From assembly GCF_002795305.1 (NCBI RefSeq), contig NZ_PGGC01000090.1, positions 1 to 37,349 of the forward strand: 37,349 nt of DNA, read 5' to 3'. Source of the DNA: Aeromonas cavernicola (GTDB lineage: Bacteria; Pseudomonadota; Gammaproteobacteria; Enterobacterales; Aeromonadaceae). Both the position numbers and the translations under genes were made by a program. The notes under the pieces were generated by a model. That model had not been told where the DNA came from. It was given only the letters and a program-made list of their open reading frames with translations, and searched no databases. This document shows, in pieces, positions 1 to 9,021 of this stretch (within the stretch, counting starts at the first letter, position 1; every line of letters starts with the position of its first letter).

Positions 1-507
1 GAGCCGGTGTCTAGCTTAGGTGCTGAAGATGCCCATTATGAGGGGCTCAAACCACCCTATCTGACAGCCAACCAGCTCATGCTAGATAAAGATGAGCTAC
101 GTGCTGTGCGTGGAGTGACCGCCAAGATCTATGCCAGACTCGCCCCTTATGTGTGTGTGGTCCCGAATAACAAGTTGAAGATCAACATTAATACCCTTGA
201 CCCCACTCGTCCGGCGCTGCTCAGTGCTCTCTATTTGGGCAAGATAGGTACAGATGAAGCAAAACGAGTGTTAACCGAGCGTCCCCAAAAAGGGTGGCAA
301 GAGAAAAAAGCGATGACGGTTCAGATGCCCGTTCAAGCTAGTACCATCCCGGGGTTAGAGGACTCATTAGTAGTGAGCAGCGACTATTTCAACGCGCAAT
401 TAATTGCCGAAGTAGGTGATACGCGGGCTAGGTTACAAACCATCTTTATGCGTAGTTCTGAAAATAAGCTGGTGGTCTTGCGTCGTCTCAATGATGGGGC
501 TGAGTAG
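1..507 (+). CDS. exeK: Type II secretion minor pseudopilin GspK/ExeK, C-terminal part
   Basis: This is the last 168 residues of an open frame that enters the window already open and stops at TAG 505-507. It reads as the C-terminal globular part of GspK, the large minor pseudopilin at the tip of the type II secretion pseudopilus in the periplasm. Visible features are the LNINTLDP-like segment (here INTLDPTRPALLSAL), helix-rich text after it, and the ending [11 protein letters not shown], all typical of the family. GspK proteins are usually around 320-340 residues, so about half of the gene, including the prepilin leader, lies upstream of the window. The identification is supported by exeL, exeM and exeN immediately downstream in the standard order. 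A GTG at 7-9 is an internal valine, not a start. Confidence 0.93.
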   Translation, partial: EPVSSLGAEDAHYEGLKPPYLTANQLMLDKDELRAVRGVTAKIYARLAPYVCVVPNNKLKININTLDPTRPALLSALYLGKIGTDEAKRVLTERPQKGWQEKKAMTVQMPVQASTIPGLEDSLVVSSDYFNAQLIAEVGDTRARLQTIFMRSSENKLVVLRRLNDGAE

Positions 508-622
508 CATTCGGCAGAGTCTGCTTTTGGGGCTGCGTCGTACGTGGCAGGGAACCAGCCGTTGGGTTGATAGATGGGCGTATCGGCAAATTAAGCGGTT
601 AGCCGCGCAGGAGAGAGCGTAG
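491..622 (+). CDS. Possible 43-residue small protein linking exeK and exeL
   Basis: This is a short open frame in a different frame from exeK. It starts at ATG 491-493 inside the last codons of exeK and stops at TAG 620-622. The G of that stop codon is the first base of the exeL GTG start. It fills the 114-bp gap between exeK and exeL in an operon whose later genes overlap by four bases. The predicted peptide is rich in Arg and Trp (for example [19 protein letters not shown]) and could form a basic amphipathic helix. No good ribosome-binding site is seen before the ATG. It may be only a translational-coupling leader or chance, and no function is proposed. Confidence 0.22.
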   Translation: MMGLSSIRQSLLLGLRRTWQGTSRWVDRWAYRQIKRLAAQERA

Positions 623-1803
623 TGAGCGAAAGTCTGGTCATCCGGTTGGGGACCAATCAACAACAACCGGTAGCTTGGTTAGTCTGGTCGGCAGGGGAGC
701 AGGAGATCATTGCTTCTGGTACCTTGGCCTCGGCTGATGGGTTGTCAGCGCTGCAGGAGCGGGCAGGTGGTCGCCCAGTGGTGGTGCTGGTGCCTGGTAG
801 CGATCTTATCTTCCGCCGCGTCACCTTACCCGGTCGCTACAATCGGCAATCTGCGGCGGCCTTACCCTATTTGTTAGAAGAGTTAGTCGCATCTGATGTC
901 GACGAACTGCATCTTGTGGTGCTGGCCCATGATGGTCCCTTGGTTGATGTCATGGCTGTTGATCGTCACAAAATGGATCAATGGTTGGGGTGGCTGGAGG
1001 CGGCCGGTTTACACACCCGCCAGTTGCTGCCGGATGTACTGGCACTTTCTCCCGCTGCTGATGGCTGGTCTGCTTTGCAACTGGGGCAGGAGTGGATACT
1101 TCGTCAAGGTGCCTACCAAGGTATTGTTGCCGATGAGGGATTGTTAGCCTTGGTATTGGCTGCACAAGCTGAGCCGATCACCATTTATACCCATACACCC
1201 GCTCCCGCCATGGCGGCGGCTAATTGGGTACCCGCAGACCCCGAGCTCCCTATGCTGCTGCTTGCCAATGGCGCGCTCACCTGCCAAGCCAATTTACTCA
1301 CAGGCCCTTATCGCCCGCAAACCGAATACAGCCGTTACTGGCAGCAGTGGCGTAACGTGGTGGTGATGGCGGGGCTGCTGCTGCTGGTTGCACTCGCTCA
1401 ACGGGGTGTCCAGTTATACCAACTGGCAGAGCAAGATAAGGCCCTCAAAGCTGAAATTAGAGCGGTGTATAGCCAGATTTTTCCTGGGGAGACGCGAATC
1501 GTCAATGTACGCAGTCAGATGAACCAACATCTCAAGCTGCTCGGGCAAACCTCACAAAGTGGTGTGTTGCTGGTATTGACTGAGCTTGCCCCCACCTTGG
1601 CTGAGATCCCCGCACTCAAACTCCAAGTACTGCGTTTTGATGCCGATCGTAGTGAACTGAGGCTGCAGGTCACTGCCCCTAGTTTCGGCGATATTGAGCG
1701 GTTTCGTGAGTTAGCTGGCAAACGCTTTATGGTGAAGCAGGGAGAGATCCGCAGCACCGAGGGCAATGTTGAGGGCACGCTTGTGCTCAAGGACAAATCA
1801 TGA
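622..1803 (+). CDS. exeL: Type II secretion inner-membrane platform protein GspL/ExeL
   Basis: ExeL is a bitopic inner-membrane protein that links the cytoplasmic secretion ATPase (GspE/ExeA-type motor side) to the membrane platform and partners GspM. It has 393 residues, normal for the family. Residues 1 to about 240 are the cytoplasmic actin-like domain, with motifs such as [18 protein letters not shown] and [10 protein letters not shown]. One hydrophobic segment follows at about 245-260 ([15 protein letters not shown]). A periplasmic ferredoxin-like domain runs to the C terminus. The start is GTG 622-624, preceded by GGAGAG and touching the stop codon of the small upstream frame. The stop overlaps the exeM start as ATGA, indicating translational coupling. 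Confidence 0.95.
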   Translation: MSESLVIRLGTNQQQPVAWLVWSAGEQEIIASGTLASADGLSALQERAGGRPVVVLVPGSDLIFRRVTLPGRYNRQSAAALPYLLEELVASDVDELHLVVLAHDGPLVDVMAVDRHKMDQWLGWLEAAGLHTRQLLPDVLALSPAADGWSALQLGQEWILRQGAYQGIVADEGLLALVLAAQAEPITIYTHTPAPAMAAANWVPADPELPMLLLANGALTCQANLLTGPYRPQTEYSRYWQQWRNVVVMAGLLLLVALAQRGVQLYQLAEQDKALKAEIRAVYSQIFPGETRIVNVRSQMNQHLKLLGQTSQSGVLLVLTELAPTLAEIPALKLQVLRFDADRSELRLQVTAPSFGDIERFRELAGKRFMVKQGEIRSTEGNVEGTLVLKDKS

Positions 1804-2294
1804 TGATCAATAAATGGCAGCGTTGGTGGCAGCAGATGACCACTCGCGAGCAGCGACTGGTTGCTATCGGTGGTGGATTACTGTTGGTTGGGATCTGTTA
1901 TTGGACGATCTGGCAACCGATCACGAACCGTATTGAAGAGCGGGCACGGCAGGTACAAAATCAGCAGCAAACTTTGGCGTGGCTCAAAGAGAAAGGACAG
2001 ATCGTGCTGGCCATGCAAGGTGGGCAAGGTCGCCAGATAGATACCAGCGGCACCCTTGAAGGGGTGGTTAACCGCACCGCATTTAACCAAAAAATCGAGA
2101 TTGCCCGCCTGCAGCCACAGGGCAATGCGTTGCAAGTGTGGATCGATACCGTGCCTTTTGAATCACTGCTTTTGTGGTTAGCCACCTTGGTTGAGCGTCA
2201 TGGTGTTGACGTCGAGGTGATCGAAATTGCCCGTGAAAATCTGGCACCTGGCCAGGTTAAGGTCAGACGTTTACAACTGAGTCGTCCCGAATGA
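1800..2294 (+). CDS. exeM: Type II secretion protein GspM/ExeM
   Basis: ExeM is a small bitopic inner-membrane protein that pairs with GspL and stabilises it in the secretion platform. It has 164 residues, typical for GspM. A short cytoplasmic N terminus ([19 protein letters not shown]) precedes one membrane segment at about residues 21-39 ([18 protein letters not shown]). A periplasmic coiled-coil stretch follows, then a compact ferredoxin-like domain. The TTREQRLV motif just before the membrane segment is a GspM hallmark. The gene overlaps exeL by 4 bp at its start and exeN by 4 bp at its end. Two consecutive ATG codons (1800 and 1803) could serve as start. Confidence 0.95.
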   Translation: MMINKWQRWWQQMTTREQRLVAIGGGLLLVGICYWTIWQPITNRIEERARQVQNQQQTLAWLKEKGQIVLAMQGGQGRQIDTSGTLEGVVNRTAFNQKIEIARLQPQGNALQVWIDTVPFESLLLWLATLVERHGVDVEVIEIARENLAPGQVKVRRLQLSRPE

Positions 2295-3058
2295 AACAGC
2301 GTTTACTGATTGCCACTCTGTTTGTCGTGGCTTACATCCTCTTTTTGCTGGCCACGCTACCTGCGGCCTTGGTGGTGCGCTATTTGCCACTACCAGCCCC
2401 TCTCAATACCTTGCTGACCCTAGAAGGGGTCAGTGGCACGATCTGGCGTGGCCAGATCGCACGGCTGCAATACGCCAGCGAATCGATCAGTCTGTTACGG
2501 TGGGAGCTTAACGGCTGGTCGCTGTTGCGCCTTGCTCCCGAGGTGTCGCTGCGTTTTGGTGATCGAAACAGTGTCAATGGGCAGGGCGTGGTTGGCTGGC
2601 AGGGCGCGCTATTTGGTCGTGATGTCACCTTAAATTTACCTGCTGCTTGGTTATTGTCCCGCGTCCCCATGCCGTTGCCATTTGCGCTGACGATCAGTGG
2701 CCAGTTGCAACTAAAAGTGGATCAATTTGCCCAAGGCCAACCTTGGTGTGACAACCTTTATGGCAACCTCGACTGGTATCAGGCCAGTGCAGATACCCCC
2801 GCTGGTAAATTGGATTTGGCCGATCCAGCACTGACGCTGAACTGTCTGGATTCCAAGTTAGTGGCCGAGCTCAAGCAATCCTCGGAGATGGTGCAAACCA
2901 TAGGACGCGCTGAGTTACAACCAAACGGTCAGTATCTGTTCCAAGGTAGTTTGAAACCCGGTCCAGCCTTGCCTGAACAGATGAAACAGGGGCTGCCCTT
3001 GCTGGGACAACCTGATAGTCAAGGGCGTTTTCCGTTACGTTATCAAGGGCAGATTTAA
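2291..3058 (+). CDS. exeN: Type II secretion protein GspN/ExeN
   Basis: This is the last gene of the secretion operon in this window. It has 255 residues, usual for GspN. It begins with a hydrophobic N-terminal segment (about residues 5-28, LLIATLFVVAYILFLLATLP) that anchors or exports it. The rest is a beta-rich periplasmic domain with the family-like stretches LEGVSGTIWRGQIARL and PLRYQGQI. GspN occurs in only some type II secretion systems, and its exact role is poorly settled even in well-studied species. The ATG start overlaps the exeM stop (ATGA at 2291-2294). After the TAA there are 187 bp without a gene or convincing terminator before the next start. Confidence 0.93.
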   Translation: MKQRLLIATLFVVAYILFLLATLPAALVVRYLPLPAPLNTLLTLEGVSGTIWRGQIARLQYASESISLLRWELNGWSLLRLAPEVSLRFGDRNSVNGQGVVGWQGALFGRDVTLNLPAAWLLSRVPMPLPFALTISGQLQLKVDQFAQGQPWCDNLYGNLDWYQASADTPAGKLDLADPALTLNCLDSKLVAELKQSSEMVQTIGRAELQPNGQYLFQGSLKPGPALPEQMKQGLPLLGQPDSQGRFPLRYQGQI

Positions 3059-3245
3059 GTCGGCACAGCGAGCAACTTGGTGAGCGTAACCTGATGGGAT
3101 GGCATGGTGAGTCACGAGGTTGTCAGCCGTGCCGCTTTAGTACTCCTTGGCGATGTGGTGGGCCCACTCTGTATTGCACGACCATAAAAATGGCCTCATA
3201 CCATCGCGGTTCAAGAGGGTTGTTTAACGTTGATGAGGCAGTGAG

Positions 3246-3659
3246 ATGATGGAGCCCCAATGGTGGTTGGCCCTGCTCGGGGGCAGTTTGATCGGGTTGG
3301 CTGCATTATTACTGCTGCTGTTTAACGGCCGGATGGCTGGGATCAGTAGCATCTTAGTGGGAGCTCTAGCGCAGCAAGAGGCGTGGCGCTGGCTGTTTTT
3401 ATTGGGCTTGGCGATGGGAGCATGGCTCGCATTTCTGTTGGAGTGGGCTGTGCTGCCTGATCTTACTCGTTTGCCTGCGTGGCCTTTGGTGCTGTTGGCT
3501 GGGCTATTGGTTGGTGTGGGAACTCGGCTTGCGAATGGTTGCACCAGTGGGCATGGGATCTGTGGCATCGGTCGCTTATCAGCGCGCTCTGTTATCGCCA
3601 CCCTCACCTTTATGATAAGTGCGGCTTGCACCGTGTTCGTCACTCGCCATCTCTGGTAA
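3246..3659 (+). CDS. YeeE/YedE family membrane protein, first half-size subunit
   Basis: This is a 137-residue, very hydrophobic protein with about four predicted membrane helices. It belongs to the YeeE/YedE (DUF395-type) family linked to uptake of thiosulfate or related sulfur compounds. Diagnostic motifs are FNGRMAGISSILVGAL (about residues 26-41) and RLANGCTSGHGICGIGRLS (about 94-112), whose Cys99 and Cys106 match the conserved cysteine positions of the family. Full-length YeeE proteins carry both halves in one chain. Here the second half is the next gene, 9 bp downstream. The start is one of two adjacent ATGs (3246 or 3249) after GAGGCAGTGAG. The substrate cannot be read from the sequence. 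Confidence 0.88.
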   Translation: MMEPQWWLALLGGSLIGLAALLLLLFNGRMAGISSILVGALAQQEAWRWLFLLGLAMGAWLAFLLEWAVLPDLTRLPAWPLVLLAGLLVGVGTRLANGCTSGHGICGIGRLSARSVIATLTFMISAACTVFVTRHLW

Positions 3660-3668
3660 GGAATCGCC

Positions 3669-4100
3669 ATGAAGCTGTTCATGAGTCTGGTGGCTGGCTT
3701 GCTGTTTGGGCTGGGACTGGCAATGTCGGGGATGGTCGATCCCGCTCGGGTGCTCGCGTTTCTCGATGTGGCAGGTGCTTGGGACCCAAGTTTGGGGTTT
3801 GTGATGGGGGGCGCATTATCGGTATTTATGCCGGGCTATTTTTGGCTGGTCAAACCACGGCATCAGAGTCTGTTAGGCGAGCCCCTCCCTGCTAGACCCA
3901 CTGCCACGATCGATCATCGGTTGCTCGGTGGTGCAGGGTTATTTGGTATTGGTTGGGGGTTGGTAGGAATATGTCCAGGACCGGCTTTGAGTTTGCTGCT
4001 CACTGGCGCCCCGATGGTGCTGCTGTTTGTGGTGGCGATGACGGCTGGCCTGTTATTGGCCAACCGATGGCAGCACAAATGGGCTGGCTCGCCGCAATAA
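3669..4100 (+). CDS. DUF6691 / YeeE-type membrane protein, second half-size subunit
   Basis: This 143-residue membrane protein is the usual partner of the preceding half-size YeeE gene. It starts at ATG 3669, 9 bp after the partner's stop. The N-terminal motif LFGLGLAMSGMVDPARVLAFLDV (about residues 12-34), followed by WDPSLGFVMGGAL, is characteristic of the DUF6691 group. A second cysteine motif, GIGWGLVGICPGPAL with Cys102, resembles the C-terminal half of full-length YeeE. About four membrane helices are expected, so the two chains together would rebuild a full transporter-like unit. A role in sulfur-compound transport is inferred from family membership. The two genes are most likely co-translated. 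Confidence 0.87.
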   Translation: MKLFMSLVAGLLFGLGLAMSGMVDPARVLAFLDVAGAWDPSLGFVMGGALSVFMPGYFWLVKPRHQSLLGEPLPARPTATIDHRLLGGAGLFGIGWGLVGICPGPALSLLLTGAPMVLLFVVAMTAGLLLANRWQHKWAGSPQ

Positions 4101-4160
4101 TGGCGTTCTTACAGAGGCGACAGCCCCGAGCCTATCCATTCTGCTGGCAGAGTCGGTTCA

Positions 4161-4190
4161 CGCCAGCCTTGGATGATGATCAGGCTGGCG
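4161..4190. terminator. Stem-loop between convergent genes
   Basis: A perfect 9-bp inverted repeat (cgccagcct and aggctggcg) with a 12-nt loop lies between the stop codons of two convergent genes. No clear T run follows on either strand, so it may be a weak or factor-assisted bidirectional terminator, or an mRNA 3' stabilising structure. Confidence 0.35.
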
Positions 4191-4221
4191 CGCCGTGGGT
4201 CTTTGCCTACTTCGTCAGATC

Positions 4222-5478
4222 TCATCTTGGTTGGCGTGACAACACCCATGAGGTCAACAAGTCCACTCCGCTTTGCATCACTCGTTCATCGAAATCAAAC
4301 GCATTGTGATGATGGGGGGCCGCCAAGTCGGCGCCTAAAATCAGATAAGCGGCTTCACCCCCCTGTTTTTGTACTCGCTCCATCAGGAACCCTGCATCTT
4401 CACTGGCCCCGAAGCGGCGGGTCTGAATAGTGGAGAGCCCCTGCTTGCGGGCGAGTGTGGCCAGTTCGGCTTGCAGTGCTGGACTGTTATTGAGGGCGAT
4501 AGCCTCACCCTGCTTAATGATGCGGTAGGTCACATCGTGGGCGAGGGCACAGCCTTCGACAATCCGTTGCACCTGACCAAACATGTAGTCGTTGAGGGCA
4601 CTGTCAGCGCCGCGGGTTTCACCACGTAGTTCAGCATGGTCTGGAATCACATTTCGGCCACTGCCACTATGGAGCTGACCAATATTGATACGGGTCATGC
4701 CGTCGCGGTGGCGAGGGATACCGAGCATGGCGGTGGTCGCCATGCAGGCAGCGGCCAGTGCATTATTACCCGCATTAGGCTCGAGTCCGGCGTGGGCTGC
4801 CGTGCCCATGAAGTGAACATCGAATTTAGTAGAGCAGAGAAACTCGGTGGGGTTGATCACCAGTTCACCGCTGCTGGCGTGAATGCCAATATGAAGCGAA
4901 AGCAGGGCATCCACATTATCGAGAGCCCCCCCTGCGGCCAATGCCTTGCCGCCACGGCATCCCTCTTCGGCGGGTTGGAAGAAGAGCTTGATGCATCCGC
5001 ATAGCTCCTCTTTCATTGCCATCAGGCGGCTGGCTAACCCCATCCCGATCGCGGTGTGACCGTCGTGAGCACAGGCGTGCATCCACCCCTTATTGTGAGA
5101 GGCAAAACCCTCCTGTTGTGGTAGGTGCTGATCGGCTGCGGATTCCTCCACTTCCACCGCGTCGATGTCGAAGCGAAAAGCCAATGTGGGGCCGGGACGG
5201 CCGGTATCTAGTTCTCCCATTAGGCCGGTCACATCGCCGATGCGCTCTAGCCAGTCGGGATGGGCTCCCTGACGGCGAGCGCGGGCTTTTTCGGCGGCCA
5301 CATCGACATCACGCCCCATCATCAGATTGCTGGCGAGTAGCTTATCGCCCAGCACAATCTGATAGCCAAGCTCGCTCAGGTGGTGGGCAATCAGGCTGGT
5401 CGTTCGGAACTCTTTCCAGGCCGCTTCCGGTAGTCGGTGTAGGTCACGGCGCCAGTTGATCAAGTGCTCAAGGGTCAT
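4222..5478 (-). CDS. M20-family amidohydrolase, AbgA-like
   Basis: This is a 418-residue metallo-amidohydrolase that closely resembles E. coli AbgA, one subunit of p-aminobenzoyl-glutamate hydrolase. Shared stretches include the start HLINWRRDLHRLPEAAWKEFRT, GELDTGRPGPTLAFRFDIDA (about residues 88-107) and MHACAHDGHTAIG (133-145, with Cys136, His138 and His141). Others are FFQPAEEGCRGGKAL (Glu171/Glu172), LSLHIG (His196), TAAHAG and the late HHHNAFDFDE. These supply the expected di-metal ligands and the catalytic Glu. M20D enzymes hydrolyse amide bonds of N-acyl or aryl amino acids, so the true substrate could differ. AbgB, AbgT and an AbgR regulator are not adjacent. The gene stands alone and is divergent from pnp. 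ATG at 5476-5478 starts it. Confidence 0.85.
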   Translation of the reverse strand: MTLEHLINWRRDLHRLPEAAWKEFRTTSLIAHHLSELGYQIVLGDKLLASNLMMGRDVDVAAEKARARRQGAHPDWLERIGDVTGLMGELDTGRPGPTLAFRFDIDAVEVEESAADQHLPQQEGFASHNKGWMHACAHDGHTAIGMGLASRLMAMKEELCGCIKLFFQPAEEGCRGGKALAAGGALDNVDALLSLHIGIHASSGELVINPTEFLCSTKFDVHFMGTAAHAGLEPNAGNNALAAACMATTAMLGIPRHRDGMTRINIGQLHSGSGRNVIPDHAELRGETRGADSALNDYMFGQVQRIVEGCALAHDVTYRIIKQGEAIALNNSPALQAELATLARKQGLSTIQTRRFGASEDAGFLMERVQKQGGEAAYLILGADLAAPHHHNAFDFDERVMQSGVDLLTSWVLSRQPR

Positions 5479-5644
5479 CCTAGCTTCCTTGGTGATGCAA
5501 TTTACCGACTATTGTGCACTTTTTTGCTCAGTGAGCATACGCAGGAGGAGCAGAGGTTGCAGGAGAGGGGATTATCGATAAATCATCCCCATCCTTTGTA
5601 TTCTGCCTTATTCGGTAAAGCCCCTACAGAATTTGCTACACGAC

Positions 5645-5672
5645 TTACCTTTTGGTTCGAATCAAGTATACT
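5645..5672 (+). promoter_or_regulatory. Candidate sigma-70 promoter for pnp
   Basis: A -35-like TTACCT (5645-5650) and a -10-like TATACT (5667-5672) are separated by 16 bp. They lie about 45 bp before the pnp GTG. The -10 matches five of six consensus bases and the -35 is weak. The 238-bp gap upstream of pnp holds no other gene, so pnp needs a promoter here. Confidence 0.5.
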
Positions 5673-5716
5673 TGCACGCGAATTTAAAGCGCCAAATTGT
5701 AAAAAAGGAAGCTCAC

Positions 5717-7864
5717 GTGAATCCTATTGTTAAGTCATTCCAGTACGGTCAACACACCGTCACACTGGAAACCGGTGTGATGGCCCGTCAAGCCACTGCG
5801 GCCGTCATGGTCAGCATGGACGATACCTGTGTATTTGTGACTGTTGTTGGTAAGAAAGAGGCCGATCACGGCCGCGATTTCTTCCCACTCACTGTCAACT
5901 ATCAGGAGCGTACCTACGCTGCTGGTCGTATCCCGGGTGGTTTCTTCCGTCGTGAAGGTCGTCCGAGCGAGGGTGAGACCCTCATCTCCCGCCTGATCGA
6001 CCGCCCTATTCGTCCGTTGTTCCCGGAAGGCTTCTTCAATGAGGTTCAGGTGGTCGCCACTGTGATGTCCGTGAACCCAGCTGTCTCCCCCGATATCGTG
6101 GCGATGATCGGTGCATCGGCTGCGCTGGCTATCTCCGGTATTCCATTCAGCGGCCCGATCGGTGCGGCACGTGTGGGCTACATGAGTGGTCAATATGTGC
6201 TGAACCCAACCACCGCAGAGTTGCCGCAGAGCGATCTGGATCTGGTGGTGGCCGGTACTGCCAACGCGGTACTGATGGTTGAGTCCGAAGCAGCCATCCT
6301 CTCGGAAGAGGTGATGCTGGGCGCTGTGGTATATGGTCACGAGCAGATGCAAACCGTGATTGCTGCCATTAATGAATTTGCTGCTGCCGTGGCAACTAAA
6401 CCATGGAACTGGACTGCGCCTGCAGTCAACGAAGCGCTGAAAGCCAAGGTTGCCGAGCTGGCGACTAGCGATCTGGGTGAAGCCTACCGCATTATCGAAA
6501 AAGCGGTACGTTATGAAACCATCGCAGCCATCAAAGGCCGTGTTGTGGAGCAAGTGATCGCTTCCGGCGTTGAAGAAGATGCCAAGAAGATCGGCGAAGA
6601 GTTCCACAGCTTGGAAAGCCGCATCGTGCGTGGTCGCGTAGTACGCGGCGAGCCGCGTATCGATGGCCGTGATCCAGAAATGATCCGCGCATTGTCGGTA
6701 GCGACTGGCGTGCTGCCGCGTGCTCACGGTTCTGCGCTGTTCACTCGCGGTGAAACCCAAGCCATGGTCGTTGCGACCTTAGGTACTGAGCGTGATGCTC
6801 AGAACATCGACGAACTGACTGGCAACCGTGCTGATCGCTTTATGCTGCACTACAACTTCCCACCATATTGTGTCGGCGAGACCGGCATGATGGGCAGCCC
6901 TAAGCGTCGTGAAATTGGTCACGGCCGTTTGGCTAAGCGCGGTGTCGCTGCGGTGATGCCGAGCGCAGCCGAGTTCCCATACGTGGTGCGTGTGGTATCT
7001 GAAATCACCGAATCCAATGGTTCTTCTTCCATGGCCTCCGTCTGTGGTTCCTCTCTCGCGCTGATGGATGCTGGTGTGCCAATCAAGGCCTCTGTTGCTG
7101 GTATCGCAATGGGGTTGGTGAAGGAAGAAGAAGGGTTCGTCGTGTTGTCTGACATCCTAGGTGATGAAGATCATCTGGGTGACATGGACTTCAAAGTTGC
7201 CGGTACTACCGAAGGGGTGACCGCGCTGCAGATGGACATCAAGATCGAAGGTATCACCAAAGAGATCATGGAGATTGCCCTCAAGCAAGCTCGTGGTGCT
7301 CGCCTGCACATCCTGAAAGTGATGGATGAGGCCATTCAGACCCCACGTGCTCAAATCTCCGATTTTGCTCCGCGTATTCATACCATCAAGATCAACCCAG
7401 AGAAGATCAAAGATGTTATCGGTAAAGGTGGCTCGGTGATCCGTGCATTGACCGAAGAGACCGGCACCAACATCGAGCTGGATGACGACGGTACTGTGCG
7501 CATCTCTGCTGTTGCGAATGAAGCTGCCATGGAAGCGATCCGTCGCATCGAGGCCATCACCGCCGAGATTGAAGTGAACCGTATCTATGAAGGTAAAGTC
7601 GTTCGTTTGGCTGACTTCGGTGCGTTCGTCAACATCCTGCCTGGCAAAGATGGCTTAGTGCACATCTCTCAGATTACCGATGTGCGTGTGCAGAATGTGG
7701 CTGATTATCTGAAGATCGGTGATGTGGTCAAGGTGAAGGTACTGGAAGTGGACCGTCAGGGCCGCGTACGTCTCTCCATCAAAGAAGCGAACGCTCCGAC
7801 CGAAGCGGCTGCACCTGCTGCTGACGCAACCCCTGCCGCTGAAGAAACGCCTGTTGCAGAGTAA
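5717..7864 (+). CDS. pnp: Polynucleotide phosphorylase (PNPase)
   Basis: PNPase is a 3'-to-5' phosphorolytic exoribonuclease of mRNA decay that forms trimers and joins the degradosome. It has 715 residues, very close to the E. coli length. Two RNase PH-like domains flank an alpha-helical linker. The second carries [31 protein letters not shown] and [15 protein letters not shown], whose Asp residues are catalytic. A KH domain ([20 protein letters not shown]) and an S1 domain ([17 protein letters not shown]...[10 protein letters not shown]) follow, then an Ala/Pro/Glu-rich tail. GTG 5717 is chosen because AAGGAAG sits 5-6 bp upstream and the protein then begins [15 protein letters not shown], as in relatives. 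The frame stays open further upstream but without family similarity. rpsO, the usual upstream neighbour, is absent. Confidence 0.97.
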   Translation: MNPIVKSFQYGQHTVTLETGVMARQATAAVMVSMDDTCVFVTVVGKKEADHGRDFFPLTVNYQERTYAAGRIPGGFFRREGRPSEGETLISRLIDRPIRPLFPEGFFNEVQVVATVMSVNPAVSPDIVAMIGASAALAISGIPFSGPIGAARVGYMSGQYVLNPTTAELPQSDLDLVVAGTANAVLMVESEAAILSEEVMLGAVVYGHEQMQTVIAAINEFAAAVATKPWNWTAPAVNEALKAKVAELATSDLGEAYRIIEKAVRYETIAAIKGRVVEQVIASGVEEDAKKIGEEFHSLESRIVRGRVVRGEPRIDGRDPEMIRALSVATGVLPRAHGSALFTRGETQAMVVATLGTERDAQNIDELTGNRADRFMLHYNFPPYCVGETGMMGSPKRREIGHGRLAKRGVAAVMPSAAEFPYVVRVVSEITESNGSSSMASVCGSSLALMDAGVPIKASVAGIAMGLVKEEEGFVVLSDILGDEDHLGDMDFKVAGTTEGVTALQMDIKIEGITKEIMEIALKQARGARLHILKVMDEAIQTPRAQISDFAPRIHTIKINPEKIKDVIGKGGSVIRALTEETGTNIELDDDGTVRISAVANEAAMEAIRRIEAITAEIEVNRIYEGKVVRLADFGAFVNILPGKDGLVHISQITDVRVQNVADYLKIGDVVKVKVLEVDRQGRVRLSIKEANAPTEAAAPAADATPAAEETPVAE

Positions 7865-7905
7865 TCTGCTCTCCTGATACCGGACTGGTTCCGGTTGATG
7901 TAAAA

Positions 7906-7938
7906 AGTCCGGCTCCCGAAGGGGAGCCGGACTTTTTT
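7906..7938. terminator. Bidirectional intrinsic terminator between pnp and cheB
   Basis: A 12-bp GC-rich stem (agtccggctccc and gggagccggact) with a GAAG loop is followed by six T on the + strand. On the opposite side it is preceded by five A, giving a T run on the minus strand too. It sits between pnp (+) and the end of the che operon (-) and can serve both. Confidence 0.9.
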
Positions 7939-7962
7939 ATGGTCAAAATGCGCGATCAGGAA

Positions 7963-9021
7963 TTACTTGCCGAGAATGGCGTACTGGATCTCTTGCAACG
8001 GTAGTATATGGCTGGCGGCGCCCAGTTTGATCGCTTCTTTGGGCATACCGAACACCACGCAGGAAGCCTCATCTTGGGCATAGGTGTTGGCGCCAGCCTC
8101 CAGCATCTCCCGTAATCCTCGGGCACCGTCATCGCCCATCCCGGTCATAATAATGCCGGTGGCATTCTTGCCCGCATATTTTGCGACAGAGCGAAACAGC
8201 ACATCCACCGAGGGACGATGGCGGTTGATGAGTGGCCCGTTAACGACCTCGACGTGATAGTAGGCTCCGCTGCGTTTGAGCTGCATATGTTTGCCTCCGG
8301 GGGCAATCAGCGCCAGCCCTGGGAGCACTCGGTCATTGTTTTTTGCTTCCCGCACCTCTATCTGGCAGACCCCATTCAGCCGCTCGGCGAACATGGCGGT
8401 AAATTTCTCCGGCATGTGTTGCACGATAACAATGCCTGGACTGACTAGGGGGAGGGCTGTTAGTACGGTTTCCAGTGCTTGGGTGCCGCCAGTCGAGGTG
8501 CCAATAGCAATCAGCCGTTCGGTGGTATGGGCCATGGCGTGTTGATTGGGTGCCAGCATGGCATCTGCGTTGAGCTTGGTGCTGACTGGCACAGAAGAGG
8601 GCTTGCCAACGCGTTTGAGGTTGGCCTGGGCCGCAGCTCGCACCGCCATAGCCAAGTCGTGAGCAGATTCTTGCAGAAAGCTTTTTATCCCCATGGTCGG
8701 CTTGGTGATGATGTCCACTGCACCGGCGGCCATTGCCTGCAAGGTGGTCTCAGCCCCCTTTTCGGTGAGGGAGGAGCAGATCACCACGGGTGTTGGATGC
8801 TCCGCCATGATCTTGGTGAGAAAGGTGATGCCATCCATACGGGGCATCTCCACATCGAGCACGATGACGTCAGGCCACTCTTTCTTCAGTTTTTCCTGCG
8901 CAAACAGAGGGTCCGATGCCGTGGCGATGACCCGGATATCGGGCTCCTGCTCCAGCACCGCTTGCAATACCTGTCTGACCACGGCGGAATCATCTACCAG
9001 CATGACTCGGATCTGCTTCAT
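7963..9021 (-). CDS. cheB: CheB protein-glutamate methylesterase / response regulator
   Basis: CheB removes methyl groups from chemoreceptors and deamidates glutamines, resetting receptor sensitivity when phosphorylated by CheA. It has 352 residues from ATG 9021. The N-terminal receiver domain carries MLVDDSA (Asp10/Asp11) and the phospho-acceptor Asp56 in [13 protein letters not shown]. The C-terminal methylesterase domain carries [11 protein letters not shown] (nucleophile Ser), [19 protein letters not shown] (His) and [15 protein letters not shown] (Asp). ATG 9021 is preferred because it overlaps the cheD stop as ATGA and has GGGAG upstream. An in-frame ATG at 9036 would add five residues inside cheD. 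It is the last gene of the operon, just before the shared terminator. Confidence 0.95.
   Translation of the reverse strand: MKQIRVMLVDDSAVVRQVLQAVLEQEPDIRVIATASDPLFAQEKLKKEWPDVIVLDVEMPRMDGITFLTKIMAEHPTPVVICSSLTEKGAETTLQAMAAGAVDIITKPTMGIKSFLQESAHDLAMAVRAAAQANLKRVGKPSSVPVSTKLNADAMLAPNQHAMAHTTERLIAIGTSTGGTQALETVLTALPLVSPGIVIVQHMPEKFTAMFAERLNGVCQIEVREAKNNDRVLPGLALIAPGGKHMQLKRSGAYYHVEVVNGPLINRHRPSVDVLFRSVAKYAGKNATGIIMTGMGDDGARGLREMLEAGANTYAQDEASCVVFGMPKEAIKLGAASHILPLQEIQYAILGK

Noticed and set aside
5464-5733. An 89-codon + strand frame between the amidohydrolase and pnp
   Set aside because: It overlaps the start of both neighbours, crosses the likely pnp promoter and start, and matches no family; it is not the missing rpsO.
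5735-6760. A 341-codon open frame on the minus strand inside pnp
   Set aside because: It lies wholly antisense to the highly conserved pnp, and its translation (His/Thr-rich, no family motif) is what the complement of a biased GC-rich gene gives.
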